The notes: generated from the sequence alone by a model not told the origin. Positions 52,058 through 61,014 are shown, counted from the first letter of the stretch. The stretch: 64,000 nt of DNA from an uncultured Coriobacteriaceae bacterium (GCA_944321435.1 CALULH010000008.1:49339-113338), one strand, 5' to 3'. Made by a program: numbers and translations.

Positions 52058-53755
52058 ATGGTGACAGAGGAAACGTCCCCGGCAACGTCGGTCGCGGCCA
52101 ACGTGCCCGCCGCGGCATCCAAGGCGGGCTCCGGAGCGGAGGCTGCCCCGGAGCCCGTGCCCGACGTGAGCATCATCGTACCGGTGTACAACGCGGCCGA
52201 GAACCTCAAGCGCTGCGTGGACAGCGCCCTGGCGCAGGAGCTTCGCTCCTTCGAGCTCATCTTGGTGGACGACGGCAGCACCGACGACAGCCCCGCCATA
52301 GCGGACGCCTACGCGACGGCGGACCCGCGCGTGCGCGTGATCCACCAACCGAACGCCGGCGTGTCATGCGCCCGCAACCGGGCGCTCGACGTGGCGCGGG
52401 GCACCTTCGTCCAGTTCATGGACGCCGACGACTGGATGGCGCCCGACGCCGCCAAGCTCATGGTCCGCGCCGCGCGCGAGCACGAATGCGACATGGTCAT
52501 CGCCGACTACTACCGCGTGGTGGGCTCCCGCGTTTCGCGCAAGGGCGACATCGACCTGGACCGCCCCATCACGCCGGCCGAGTACGCCGACTGCATGATA
52601 GAGAACCCCGCCGACTACTATTACGGCTCGCTCTGGAACAAGCTCTTCCGCCGCGACATCATCGAGCGCCACCGCCTGCGCATGGATCCCTCGATCAGCT
52701 GGTGCGAGGACTTCATCTTCATACTCGAGTACGCCGCCCACGCCGCATCCATCTATCCTCTGCCCGTGCCGGTGTACTACTACGTCAAAACCAAGGGCTC
52801 GCTCGTGAACCAGAGCCTGACCATGGCGGGCGTGGTGCGCATGAAGCTCGGCGTGATCGAGTACTACGACGACTTCTTCCGCCGCGTCTACGACGAGCGC
52901 GAGTACGCGCGGCGCCACGGCGAGATCCGCCGCTTCCTCATCACCTACGCGCACGACGACGGGGCCTTCCCGGCCGCGCCCGGCACCAAAAAGCTCGGCC
53001 GCGAGCGCGTGCGCGCCTACGTCACGCCCGGAACCGAGCGCAACCCCGACGCCGCAGGGTACTTTGCCCGCAAGGTGCTCGACCGGGCGCTCGAGGCGGT
53101 GGCGGACCGCTTTGACCTCGACCTCAAAGACGTGCAGGTCATTGCCTACGTGCACCACGCCGGCGGCGCGGCGGGGTTTGCCGAGACGGCCGACTTCACC
53201 GGGCTTTCGACGGTCACGCTGGGCTCGACGCTGTCCAAGCTCACGGGCCGGCAGCTTGCGCGCGCAAACGCCAGCGGCGCGGTGTTCCTCAAGCGCCTGG
53301 CGGCCGACCGCGAGAAGCAGGGAACCTTCTCGGCGGCGCTGGCCGCCCTGGGCGAGAAGCTCGACGAGACGGAGAACGGCGCCGGCGAGGACGAGGGGCG
53401 CGGCTTCTTGCAGGCGCTCTCCGCGGCCCTGGCCGATGCCGGGGCGTCGCCGGGCCGGGCGGGCAGGCGCAGCGCACGAAGCGCCGAGGACGGCCCCGAA
53501 ACGGGCGAGACAGGCGAGAAGGACGCGGGAGGCGGCGGAACCGGTCCCGGCAAGACGCCCCAGGACGGATCGGCGCCCTCGCTCGTGCGCATCCGCCTGA
53601 CCGAGCGCGCCGAGCCCGTGACCCGGGCCATCGAGCGCGCGGAGGAGGACGCCCGGGCCCTCTGCCTAGATGGCCTGGACCCCGCCGAGCAAGACCGGCT
53701 CGCCGAGCTTCTCGCCCGCGTGGCCATAAACGCCAAGGCGCCGTTTTCCCGATAA
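52058..53755 (+). CDS. Family 2 glycosyltransferase with MarR-like C-terminal domain
   Basis: 565 residues. Residues ~36-260 are a GT-A fold: VSIIVPVYNAAENLKRCVDS, ILVDDGSTDDSP, and the metal DxD in FMDADDWMAP. Residues ~330-565 do not belong to GT2. Segments GLSTVTLGSTLSKLTGRQLA and LVRIRLTERAEPVTRAI ... LDGLDPAEQDRLAELLARVA follow the recognition-helix and dimer-helix patterns of MarR winged-helix proteins, separated by a ~100-residue disordered insertion with two chromosomal-signal cores. The protein may be a surface-glycan transferase with a regulatory or dimerising tail. ATG 52058 is preceded by AGAAGGG. Confidence 0.8.
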   Translation: MVTEETSPATSVAANVPAAASKAGSGAEAAPEPVPDVSIIVPVYNAAENLKRCVDSALAQELRSFELILVDDGSTDDSPAIADAYATADPRVRVIHQPNAGVSCARNRALDVARGTFVQFMDADDWMAPDAAKLMVRAAREHECDMVIADYYRVVGSRVSRKGDIDLDRPITPAEYADCMIENPADYYYGSLWNKLFRRDIIERHRLRMDPSISWCEDFIFILEYAAHAASIYPLPVPVYYYVKTKGSLVNQSLTMAGVVRMKLGVIEYYDDFFRRVYDEREYARRHGEIRRFLITYAHDDGAFPAAPGTKKLGRERVRAYVTPGTERNPDAAGYFARKVLDRALEAVADRFDLDLKDVQVIAYVHHAGGAAGFAETADFTGLSTVTLGSTLSKLTGRQLARANASGAVFLKRLAADREKQGTFSAALAALGEKLDETENGAGEDEGRGFLQALSAALADAGASPGRAGRRSARSAEDGPETGETGEKDAGGGGTGPGKTPQDGSAPSLVRIRLTERAEPVTRAIERAEEDARALCLDGLDPAEQDRLAELLARVAINAKAPFSR

Positions 53756-53785
53756 GCGGTCAACCGCAAACGCCGCACGGGTCCC

Positions 53786-54751
53786 TCAAACCTGACGGTC
53801 GTCCCCGTCGCGCATTACCTGGCCGAGAAACTCGGGGCCAAACGGCACCGTATCGCTGAAGACGGCCGGGCTGTCGGTAGCGATGAGGAGGTAGTTGTCC
53901 TCGCCGCCGAAGGCGTCGTCCGTGCAGGGGATTACGTGTGCGTGCGCGAAAACGGCCGCAGCCGTGGCGGCAAGGTCCCGCAGGAAGGACACGTCGGCGC
54001 CCTCGCTGCGCGAGACGGCGTTGGCCAGATAGAGCCCGCCGGGCACGAGGCACGCCTTGGCCGCGCGCAAGGCCTCCGCAGTGGCGAGCGCCCGCACCGG
54101 CTCCGCGCCGGCGAAGGTGTCGTTGATGACGGCGTCGTAGCGGTCGGCGCGCACGGCGCCGGCCCCCGCGCGGCGTGGGACGCGCGCCGCCTCCTGGTTT
54201 TTCCGGGCGAGAAGCTCAAGAAACGCGCGGCCGTCCGCGGTGATGACGTTGAGGCGGCGCGGAACGCCGCCGGCACGCGGCGCAACGCGCCCCTCGCCCG
54301 CCGATGCCCCCTGCGACGGGGCCTCCCCTTCCGCAACGGGCCCGTTCACGCGGTCCTCGAGCTCGCCCAAGAAGAAGTACGTGCGCGCGGCCGCCACGAT
54401 GGCCGGGTCGATCTCCACCACGTCCATGGCAAGATCGGGGTACGCGGTGAGCGCGTACTTGGGATAGGCGTACCCGCCGCCGCCCAGCATGAGCACGCGC
54501 CTCACCTCCGGGCCGCCGGAGAGCGCCGCCTCGAAGAGGTGGTCGAACGCGCGGTAGTAGGCAAAAACCGGCTCCATGCGGCGCTCGTCCAGGTAGGTGG
54601 CCGACTGCCACACGCCTCCCTGCTCGAGAACGCGCACCGGGGCGCCGTCCGCACCTGCGACCGTGTAGACGTGGGCCGCGCCCGCCATGGCGCGGACGGT
54701 GTGCCGATCCTGCCTCCGCAGCCGCAAGAGCTCGGATATGCGGTTGAGCAT
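53786..54751 (-). CDS. Spermidine-synthase-like SAM-dependent protein
   Basis: 321 residues. LMLGGGGYAYPKYAL is the glycine loop of the spermidine synthase fold, followed by DVVEIDPAIVAAA and the YDAVINDTFAGAEP motif. No polyamine-binding N-terminal domain is seen, so it is better called a methyltransferase-fold protein of unknown substrate. An inserted segment (~residues 140-195) is Gly/Ala/Arg-rich and holds one GGGCGAGAAG signal inside LLARKNQE. It is convergent with the glycosyltransferase (30-base gap). Confidence 0.82.
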   Translation of the reverse strand: MLNRISELLRLRRQDRHTVRAMAGAAHVYTVAGADGAPVRVLEQGGVWQSATYLDERRMEPVFAYYRAFDHLFEAALSGGPEVRRVLMLGGGGYAYPKYALTAYPDLAMDVVEIDPAIVAAARTYFFLGELEDRVNGPVAEGEAPSQGASAGEGRVAPRAGGVPRRLNVITADGRAFLELLARKNQEAARVPRRAGAGAVRADRYDAVINDTFAGAEPVRALATAEALRAAKACLVPGGLYLANAVSRSEGADVSFLRDLAATAAAVFAHAHVIPCTDDAFGGEDNYLLIATDSPAVFSDTVPFGPEFLGQVMRDGDDRQV

Positions 54752-54819
54752 AGGACCCTCCCCTCTTGGTTACAAAACGCCGTCGTTTTGCGCCGAACGC
54801 CCGCGGTGGACGCGTTCGG

Positions 54820-56811
54820 TTACAGCTCCTTCTGCTGGTACAGCCCGCCCGCCGACGTGCGGTCGAACCCCAGCCCGCGGTAATACCCGCGCGTGCCCAC
54901 GGCGCTGATCACGTTGATGCGGGCATACCCCGCCGCGCGCGCCAGCGCGCAGGCGCGCTCGACCAGCTTGCGGCCGAGCCCCAGATGCTGCACGCCGCTG
55001 CCGGTCTGGCTGAGATGGGCTACCGCGCCGTACACGTGGACCTCGCGGATCATGGCCTCGTCGGCGCGGATCGGAAGGCCGTACCGCGCAAACAGGTCGT
55101 CGGCCGCAGCGGGAGCAGGGGCTTGCGCGCCCTTCTCGGCCCCATCGCCCTTCTCGTCTGCGGCGCCGCTGCCGTTCGCCGCGTCCAAACCGCGCAACGC
55201 AGCCTGCAGCCGGTCGGCCCGCGGCAACGATAGGCGCAAAAAGCCCGCAATGCGCCCATCGTCCGTCACCCACTGCAGGAAATGCTCCGTGGACACGCTC
55301 GTCTCGTACGCGCAGTCGTCAAGCGTCAGCGCATCGACGTCCACGCGCTCGCGCACGATCTCGCGCGCGCGGATCTCCCGGACGCGCGGGGGCCGATCGG
55401 GATCCGCAGGCCCCGCGGCATCCAGCCCCGGCCGGGCTCTCATGCGCTCGAGCCGCTGATCCACCATCTGGCGCAGGTTGGTCTTCTTGTTGCCCGCCAG
55501 GATGTCCCCCGACGAGATGTCGCGGATCATGCGCGATATGCGCGTGTAGGGCGGCGTTGCCAGCACATCGGCGACAAGCACGTCCAACAGCTCGTCCTCG
55601 GTGTACGGGCGCCAACGCCCCGAGTCGTACTCGGCAACCAGGCCCGTGCCCGCCACGAGCGCGCACGGGTAGAGCTTGACCTCGTCGGGCAGGAAGGAGG
55701 GATCGGCCACCAGGCGCGCGTAGTCGCGCTTGTCGCCCGCCGGCGTGGCGCCCAGGAGGTTGGCCATGAAGTGCGCGTGGATCTTGAAGCCAAAGAGCCG
55801 GCACAGCGCAAAGGCGCGGGCCACCTGCTCAGGCGCGGTACGGCGGCGGTTCCGGGCGAGAAGGGCCGGATCCAGGGTCTGCACGCCCATCTGGATCTTG
55901 GTGCAGCCCAAACGGCGGATGACAGCCAGGCTCTCGGCGTCGATGCGGTCGGGGCGCGTCTCGATCACCAACCCCACCACGCGGTGGCGCGCGGACTCGT
56001 TGGCGCGCTGGGCCTCCTCGAGCTCGGGCCAGAGAGCGTCCTGCCACGTGGCCGCCTGACGCCAAGCGGGGCTTTTGTCGTAGAGAATGGCGCAGGCCTC
56101 GTTGTACGTGAGGAAGCCCGCGTTGACGCGCTCCTGCCATGGCCGGGCGGCAGCCGCCAGCGCGGCGTCGTCCGCCTCTATGCCCGCCTGCTCGTAGCGT
56201 GCGCGGCGGGCGGCCAGGGCCTCCGGCTCAAAGGTCCCGTCCGCGCGCACGCCGTCGTTGAGCGCGCGGAACAGCTCGGCCGCGAACCAGATCTGGTAAG
56301 CGGTCGGGTAGTCGGTCCACGTGCCGCCCAGCACGATGAGCTCGATCTTGTCGGTGGGGTGCCCCATCTGCGCCAGGGCCTGCAGGCGCGCGGCCACCTG
56401 AAGGTACGGATCGAAGAAGGCGCGTTCGGCGCGCTGGCAGGCGGGCTCGTCGGCAAGGTAGCTCTTGGGCATCCGCACGTCGTTAGGGCAGTAGAGGCAG
56501 TTGCTGGAGCAAGGGCCCGGCTTGGTGATGACCGTGATGGTGGCCACGCCCGAGGCAGTGCGCCGCGGCTTCATGCGCAGCGCGGCAACCAGCCGGCGCT
56601 CCAGCCCCGCGTCCACGTTCCAGCTGCGCCACAGCTCGGGATCATGGGCCCTCACCGCCAGGTACCGCGGAAGCAGCGCCTTCTTGCTGTAGCGCGGCGC
56701 ACCGGGCGGCAGAAGCCGGTCGCGCGCGTGCAAGATGGATTTGAGCTCCTTCTCGGGCAGCTCGTCATGCGCGCGCAAATACGCCAGTATGTCCTGAAGA
56801 ATCTCGTCCAT
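54820..56811 (-). CDS. Elp3-type radical SAM / GNAT tRNA wobble-uridine modification enzyme
   Basis: 663 residues. The radical SAM cluster is CSSNCLYC (~residues 99-106, C-x3-C-x2-C), after TITVITKPGPC. TKIQMGVQTLDPALLARN and KIHAHFMANLLGATPAGDKRDY are Elp3-specific. The C-terminal GNAT domain (~500-663) has the acetyl-CoA loop HLGLGRKLVERACALAR and ends RGYYRGLGFDRTSAGG. Elp3 alone makes 5-carboxymethyluridine at tRNA position 34 in bacteria and archaea that have it. A disordered insertion lies around residues 555-585. ATG 56811 follows GGGTGG. It is divergent from a Trm9-like methyltransferase gene. Confidence 0.92.
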   Translation of the reverse strand: MDEILQDILAYLRAHDELPEKELKSILHARDRLLPPGAPRYSKKALLPRYLAVRAHDPELWRSWNVDAGLERRLVAALRMKPRRTASGVATITVITKPGPCSSNCLYCPNDVRMPKSYLADEPACQRAERAFFDPYLQVAARLQALAQMGHPTDKIELIVLGGTWTDYPTAYQIWFAAELFRALNDGVRADGTFEPEALAARRARYEQAGIEADDAALAAAARPWQERVNAGFLTYNEACAILYDKSPAWRQAATWQDALWPELEEAQRANESARHRVVGLVIETRPDRIDAESLAVIRRLGCTKIQMGVQTLDPALLARNRRRTAPEQVARAFALCRLFGFKIHAHFMANLLGATPAGDKRDYARLVADPSFLPDEVKLYPCALVAGTGLVAEYDSGRWRPYTEDELLDVLVADVLATPPYTRISRMIRDISSGDILAGNKKTNLRQMVDQRLERMRARPGLDAAGPADPDRPPRVREIRAREIVRERVDVDALTLDDCAYETSVSTEHFLQWVTDDGRIAGFLRLSLPRADRLQAALRGLDAANGSGAADEKGDGAEKGAQAPAPAAADDLFARYGLPIRADEAMIREVHVYGAVAHLSQTGSGVQHLGLGRKLVERACALARAAGYARINVISAVGTRGYYRGLGFDRTSAGGLYQQKEL

Positions 56812-56890
56812 AGCCACCCAGTATACTTGAGCGCGCCGCCTGACGGGGAGCCTTGCCGAGCGGATTGTCGGACAAGCCGCGGCAGTTGCG

Positions 56891-56961
56891 CGGAAAGCGT
56901 CGCACAGCTTGTAAAAACACTTCGAAAACAGCTGTTTTTGCAAGCTGTGCGACGCTTTCCG
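56891..56961. repeat. 71-bp hairpin in the elp3 / methyltransferase divergent region
   Basis: Perfect 21-base arms (CGGAAAGCGTCGCACAGCTTG and its complement) with an AT-rich loop that can itself pair (AAAAACA / TGTTTTT). The 309-base region (56812-57120) is otherwise featureless except for a TATATATAC (57053-57061) that may serve as -10 for the methyltransferase. Confidence 0.75.
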
Positions 56962-57120
56962 AAGCCGGGGGCACCGTCCTGGTGCGCGCCTCGTTTGACC
57001 CCGCGCTCCTGCGCAACGCTCGCCCGCCCCATGCCAACGCCGCGTACATGCTTATATATACTTTTGGGTGCGCATCCGCGCGCAAAGGCACGTAAAACCG
57101 CCCGCACCGAACGGAGCCCC

Positions 57121-58056
57121 ATGGACCGGCATACGCAGGAGACGCTCAACCAGATGACCGCGCGCTTCTACCGCAAGCACGCGCCATCGTTCTCGGCCAC
57201 GCGCCAAGCGCCCTGGAGCGGATGGCGGCGCGCCCTTGATGCCGCGCTCGGCGCTCTGAGCTCCCCCGACGAGAAGAACGCGGTTGCGGGCAGCATGCCC
57301 CGCGTAAGCCCCCAAGAGCCTACCCCGTGCGACCAGCCCGCGCACCCCGGTACCGATGCGGATCCCGGGATGCGCGAGAAGCGCGCAGGCGCGGGCGATA
57401 AGCTCGCCGTTTTGGATCTGGCCTGCGGGAACCTGCGCTTCGAGCGGTTCTTGGCAGACACGCTGCCCCACCGCCCGCTGCGTGTCTACGCCGTCGACGC
57501 GGCGGACAACCTCGCAGATCCCTCTGCGCGCTCGGCGGACGGCACGCCGCTTCCCACCCGCGTTTCCCTCTCCTACCAGCATCTCGACATGGTGCAGGCG
57601 CTGATCGAAAACCGGCCCCTGGCCCCGGAGCTCAACGCCCCCGCCTGCGACCTTGCCGTTGCGTTTGGGTTCATGCACCATGTGCCGGGCGCATCCGCCC
57701 GCATCGCGCTGGTTGATGCGCTGCTGGGGAAAACCCGTCCCGGAGGCTGCGTCATCGCGTCGTTCTGGCAGTTCATGGACGACGAGCGCCTGGCAGCCAA
57801 GGCGATTGCCACCACCGCGCGGGCGCAGGCCGAGCGGGGCCTTGCGCTGGACGAGAACGACTACCTCCTGGGCTGGCAGGACGTCCCGGGAGCATACCGG
57901 TACTGCCACCATTTCCCCTGCGAGGAGGTTGATGCGCTTGTCGCCCATGCGCAGCGCGCGCATGGCTGCCGCCTTGTCGACCGCTTTGCGGCCGACGGCA
58001 AAACGAGGGCCCTCAACAGCTACATCGTGCTGCAGCGCGCCGCCTCCCCTGTTTAA
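57121..58056 (+). CDS. Trm9/ALKBH8-like SAM methyltransferase
   Basis: 311 residues. The N-terminal ARFYRKHAPSFSATRQAPWSGW matches from memory the start of eukaryotic Trm9/ALKBH8 methyltransferase domains (VYxKIAxHFSxTRxxPWP). The SAM loop is LDLACGNLRFERFL, FGFMHHVPGASARIALVDALL corresponds to the Trm9 IHHLST region, and YRYCHHFPCEEVDAL to its RYYHVF..GEL. A disordered insertion separates the first helix from the SAM loop. Trm9 methylates cm5U34 to mcm5U34, the product line of Elp3, whose gene is divergent next door. The partner Trm112 is not in this window. ATG 57121 follows ACGGAG. Confidence 0.8.
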   Translation: MDRHTQETLNQMTARFYRKHAPSFSATRQAPWSGWRRALDAALGALSSPDEKNAVAGSMPRVSPQEPTPCDQPAHPGTDADPGMREKRAGAGDKLAVLDLACGNLRFERFLADTLPHRPLRVYAVDAADNLADPSARSADGTPLPTRVSLSYQHLDMVQALIENRPLAPELNAPACDLAVAFGFMHHVPGASARIALVDALLGKTRPGGCVIASFWQFMDDERLAAKAIATTARAQAERGLALDENDYLLGWQDVPGAYRYCHHFPCEEVDALVAHAQRAHGCRLVDRFAADGKTRALNSYIVLQRAASPV

Positions 58057-58160
58057 GGGCGCTTGCGCCCGCGCCTTTCAGCTCGCGGCGGGTCGATTCC
58101 GCGGTGACCGACGCAGCCGAACGGGGGAACAAGCACGGGGAAAGGCGGGGCACCCCCGCC

Positions 58161-59249
58161 CTACCGGTCTCCCAGTAGACGGTCGAGCGCCTCGATATCC
58201 TCGGGGCGGGTGGCCCAGCTCGTGGCAAAGCGCACCGCCGTGCGCTTTGCATCCACGCGCTCCCAGAAGCTCACGCGCACCCGCTCCCGCAGGCGCTCGT
58301 ATGCGCCGTTCTCCAGCACCACGAACTGCTGGTTGGTGGGAGAGTCCAGGTAGAACGGCAGGTCGTGAGCCGCAAGCACCCGCTTCAATCGCTCGGCCAT
58401 GGCAAGCGCATGCGCGCCGAGCGCGTAGTAGAGCGTGTCCTCGGCCGCGCATAGGGCCGGCGCCGCGCCTGCCGCGGCCCCCTCGGGCTCTGCGGGCGAG
58501 AAAAGCGCATCGAACTGCACGCCCAGCAGACGCCCCTTGGCCAAGAGCGCGCCGTGGCTCTTAACCTGGGTGACGAAATGGGCGGGCTCGCCATGCGGGA
58601 ACACCACGGCCTCGCCGCAGAGAGCGCCCACCTTGGTGCCGCCGATGTAGAACGCGTCGGCCAAACGCGCCAGATCGGGCAGCGTGACGTCGGAGCCCGG
58701 GGCAGCCAGGCCGTAGGCCAAACGCGCGCCGTCCACGTAGAGCGGCATGCGATGCGCGCGGCACACCGCCGAAAGCTCCTCCAGCTCGGACAGGGCGTAA
58801 AGCGTCCCGAACTCGGTGGGATGCGAGATGTAGACCGCGCCGGGGAACACCATGTGGTCGTGGTTGGCGTCCCCGTAGAAGGATTCGACCATTTCCCGCA
58901 GCTCGCCGGCGTTGACCTTACCGTCATGCTGCGGCAGCGCGAGCACCTTGTGGCCGGTGGCCTCGATGGCGCCGGCCTCGTGCACGGCCACGTGTCCCGT
59001 CTCGGCAGCGACCACGCCCTCCCAGGGCTTGAGCAGCGCATCGATCACCACCTGATTTGCCTGCGTGCCTCCCGTGAGGAAGAACACGGAGGCGTCGGGG
59101 GCGTTGCAGGCGCTTCTGATCCGCGCCGCGGCCTGCGCGCAGAAGCGGTCCGTGCCGTAACCCGGCGCGCTCTCGAAATTAGTGCGCGCAAACGCCTCCA
59201 GAATCCGCGGGTGGCACCCCTCGGAGTAGTCGTTCTCAAACGCCAGCAT
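58161..59249 (-). CDS. ltaE: Low-specificity threonine aldolase
   Basis: 362 residues of fold-type I PLP enzyme. FENDYSEGCHPRILEAF at the start, FFLTGGTQANQVVIDALL, and the PLP lysine region FYIGGTKVGALCGEA are those of threonine aldolase/beta-eliminating lyase. It cleaves L-threonine to glycine and acetaldehyde. Stereochemical preference is not predictable. ATG 59249 is preceded by GAGGAGG. Confidence 0.92.
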   Translation of the reverse strand: MLAFENDYSEGCHPRILEAFARTNFESAPGYGTDRFCAQAAARIRSACNAPDASVFFLTGGTQANQVVIDALLKPWEGVVAAETGHVAVHEAGAIEATGHKVLALPQHDGKVNAGELREMVESFYGDANHDHMVFPGAVYISHPTEFGTLYALSELEELSAVCRAHRMPLYVDGARLAYGLAAPGSDVTLPDLARLADAFYIGGTKVGALCGEAVVFPHGEPAHFVTQVKSHGALLAKGRLLGVQFDALFSPAEPEGAAAGAAPALCAAEDTLYYALGAHALAMAERLKRVLAAHDLPFYLDSPTNQQFVVLENGAYERLRERVRVSFWERVDAKRTAVRFATSWATRPEDIEALDRLLGDR

Positions 59250-59382
59250 GCGCCCTCCTCGTTCCCGGCTCTCATGGGCAGAACTATACACCAGCAAGTG
59301 TCGGGCCGGCTGCGCGCCGGAGCCGCGGCGCCGGCGCGGCAAGCCCCGGCACCGCCCTCGATCCGGACGAGGCGGCCGTCCG

Positions 59383-60156
59383 TCAGTTGTCCTGCGCGAG
59401 CCGCTGGAACAGCAGCTTGAAAACGACCGCGCCCGCAACCGTCCACGCCGCGATCACCGCGAGCGGGGCCAGGGAGTCCGACGTGAAGAGCCGCCCCTCC
59501 ATCATGAACCTCACCAGCGTGTCCATGGCTCCCGTGGGAAGGAGCGCGGTCACCCGCGCCGCAGTCTCGCTGTACATGCCGAACATAGGGGCGAGCGCCA
59601 GGAGCACCACCGGCACGGAGTACATGCCGGCCGTCATCTGATCGCGCGCCGCCAAGCCCAGCACCAAGGACAGCAGCAGGAAGGGCACGGCCCCCAGCGC
59701 GCAGAGCGCAAGCCCGGGCAACAGGAGCTCCGGACCGGAAACGCCCAGGACCAGGTAGCATGCCGCCGCAACGGCAAGCGTGGCGGCCAACGTCACCAAC
59801 GCCCGAGCCACGGCAACCTGGCCGGCGCTCACGTTGGCCAGCATGAGGGTGCGCAGCGTGTGCTTCTCCTTCTCTTCCGCAATGCCGTACACGATCACCA
59901 TCCCCACGATCATGCCGATGGACATGCAGAACGCGCTTGAGAGCAGAAACGACGACACGACCCCCGCCGCCCGGTCCGCGAGCGCCGCAGAGGCGCTCTC
60001 GGCGGCAATGCGCTCCGTCACGCTGCCCGCCAGAAACCGGAACAGCACCGCAAAGCCCACGGGCATGAGCATGCACACGGCCATGCTCGGGTTCTTGGCC
60101 AAATCAACGGCGTCCTTCTGCGCCAGGGCGCCGATCTTGCGCACCGCAGCGTTCAT
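59383..60156 (-). CDS. ABC-2 type exporter permease
   Basis: 257 residues with six hydrophobic segments. VYGIAEEKEKHTLRTLMLANVS is the cytoplasmic motif common to ABC-2 permeases and LLPTGAMDTLVRF is in a later loop. Its ATG abuts the ATPase stop (TAGATG). It forms a transporter with that ATPase; substrate unknown (lipids, peptides or antibiotics in related systems). Confidence 0.88.
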   Translation of the reverse strand: MNAAVRKIGALAQKDAVDLAKNPSMAVCMLMPVGFAVLFRFLAGSVTERIAAESASAALADRAAGVVSSFLLSSAFCMSIGMIVGMVIVYGIAEEKEKHTLRTLMLANVSAGQVAVARALVTLAATLAVAAACYLVLGVSGPELLLPGLALCALGAVPFLLLSLVLGLAARDQMTAGMYSVPVVLLALAPMFGMYSETAARVTALLPTGAMDTLVRFMMEGRLFTSDSLAPLAVIAAWTVAGAVVFKLLFQRLAQDN

Positions 60157-61014
60157 CTAAAACTCCCTTCCGGTCAGCTCGAGGAATATCTCCTCCAGAT
60201 TGGGTTCATCGGAATGCACTGACAGGCACTCCCCAGCCGCCAGCAGCTCGGCCAAAAGCGGAGCGGCCGCCGCGTCTTTGGTGGTCACTATGGTACCGCG
60301 CGTGCGCGTCACCACGGTCAGGCGATTGCGGGCATGCTCGAGCCTGAGCTCCAAGGGCGCGCCGCAGGCAACCAGGCGCCCCTCGTTCAGAATACCCACG
60401 CGATCGCACACCTCCTCGGCCTCGGCCATGTCGTGCGTGGTGAGGAAAACGGTCGTCCCAGCCTCCTTGAGCTCGGCGAGCATGCGGTGCACCTCGACGC
60501 GCGCCGCCGGATCGAGCCCGCTCGTCGGCTCGTCCAAGAACAGCAGCTCCGGGCTGTGGATCAGCGCCGCCAAAAGCGCCGCGCGCTGCCGCATTCCCTT
60601 CGAGCAGTTCTTCACAAGCACCTTGCGGTCGGAAAGGAGCCCCACGCGCTCCAACAAACCCGGGATCCCCGCCTGCGACACGCCGCGCAACCGTGCGTAC
60701 AGCACGAGGTTGTCCTCTATGGAGAGGCGCTCGTACAGCGCGCTCGTATCGGAGAGGATGCCGATGCGGTCGTAATCGGCGTCGCCGGCGTTTTCGAGCG
60801 GTCTGCCGAAAAGCCTGATGCGCCCCGCGTCCTTTGCCAGCTGACGCGTCAGCAGCTTGATGGTGGTCGTCTTGCCCGCGCCAGAAGGGCCCAGGAAGCC
60901 GAACGTCTCGCCGCGCTCCACGGCAAAGGTGAGGTTATCCAGAACCTGCTTGCGCGCTCCCCGTCCTCGGGCAAAGGACAGGCGCACGCCCTCCATGGAC
61001 AGAATAGCCGTCAT
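60157..61014 (-). CDS. ABC exporter ATPase
   Basis: 285 residues. Walker A FLGPSGAGKTTTIK, signature NCSKGMRQRAALLAAL (SKGMRQR in place of LSGGQ, common in this exporter class), Walker B LLFLDEPTSGLDP and the switch histidine FLTTHDMAEAE are present. ATG 61014 overlaps the stop of the small upstream membrane-protein gene (ATGA). Confidence 0.93.
   Translation of the reverse strand: MTAILSMEGVRLSFARGRGARKQVLDNLTFAVERGETFGFLGPSGAGKTTTIKLLTRQLAKDAGRIRLFGRPLENAGDADYDRIGILSDTSALYERLSIEDNLVLYARLRGVSQAGIPGLLERVGLLSDRKVLVKNCSKGMRQRAALLAALIHSPELLFLDEPTSGLDPAARVEVHRMLAELKEAGTTVFLTTHDMAEAEEVCDRVGILNEGRLVACGAPLELRLEHARNRLTVVTRTRGTIVTTKDAAAAPLLAELLAAGECLSVHSDEPNLEEIFLELTGREF

Noticed and set aside
53350..53520. 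Two chromosomal-signal cores in the glycosyltransferase as proof of horizontal insertion
   Set aside because: GGCGAGAA can arise from common Gly-Glu-Lys codons; only the 10-mer matches were used as evidence, and one of the two here (53513) lacks the full 10-mer.
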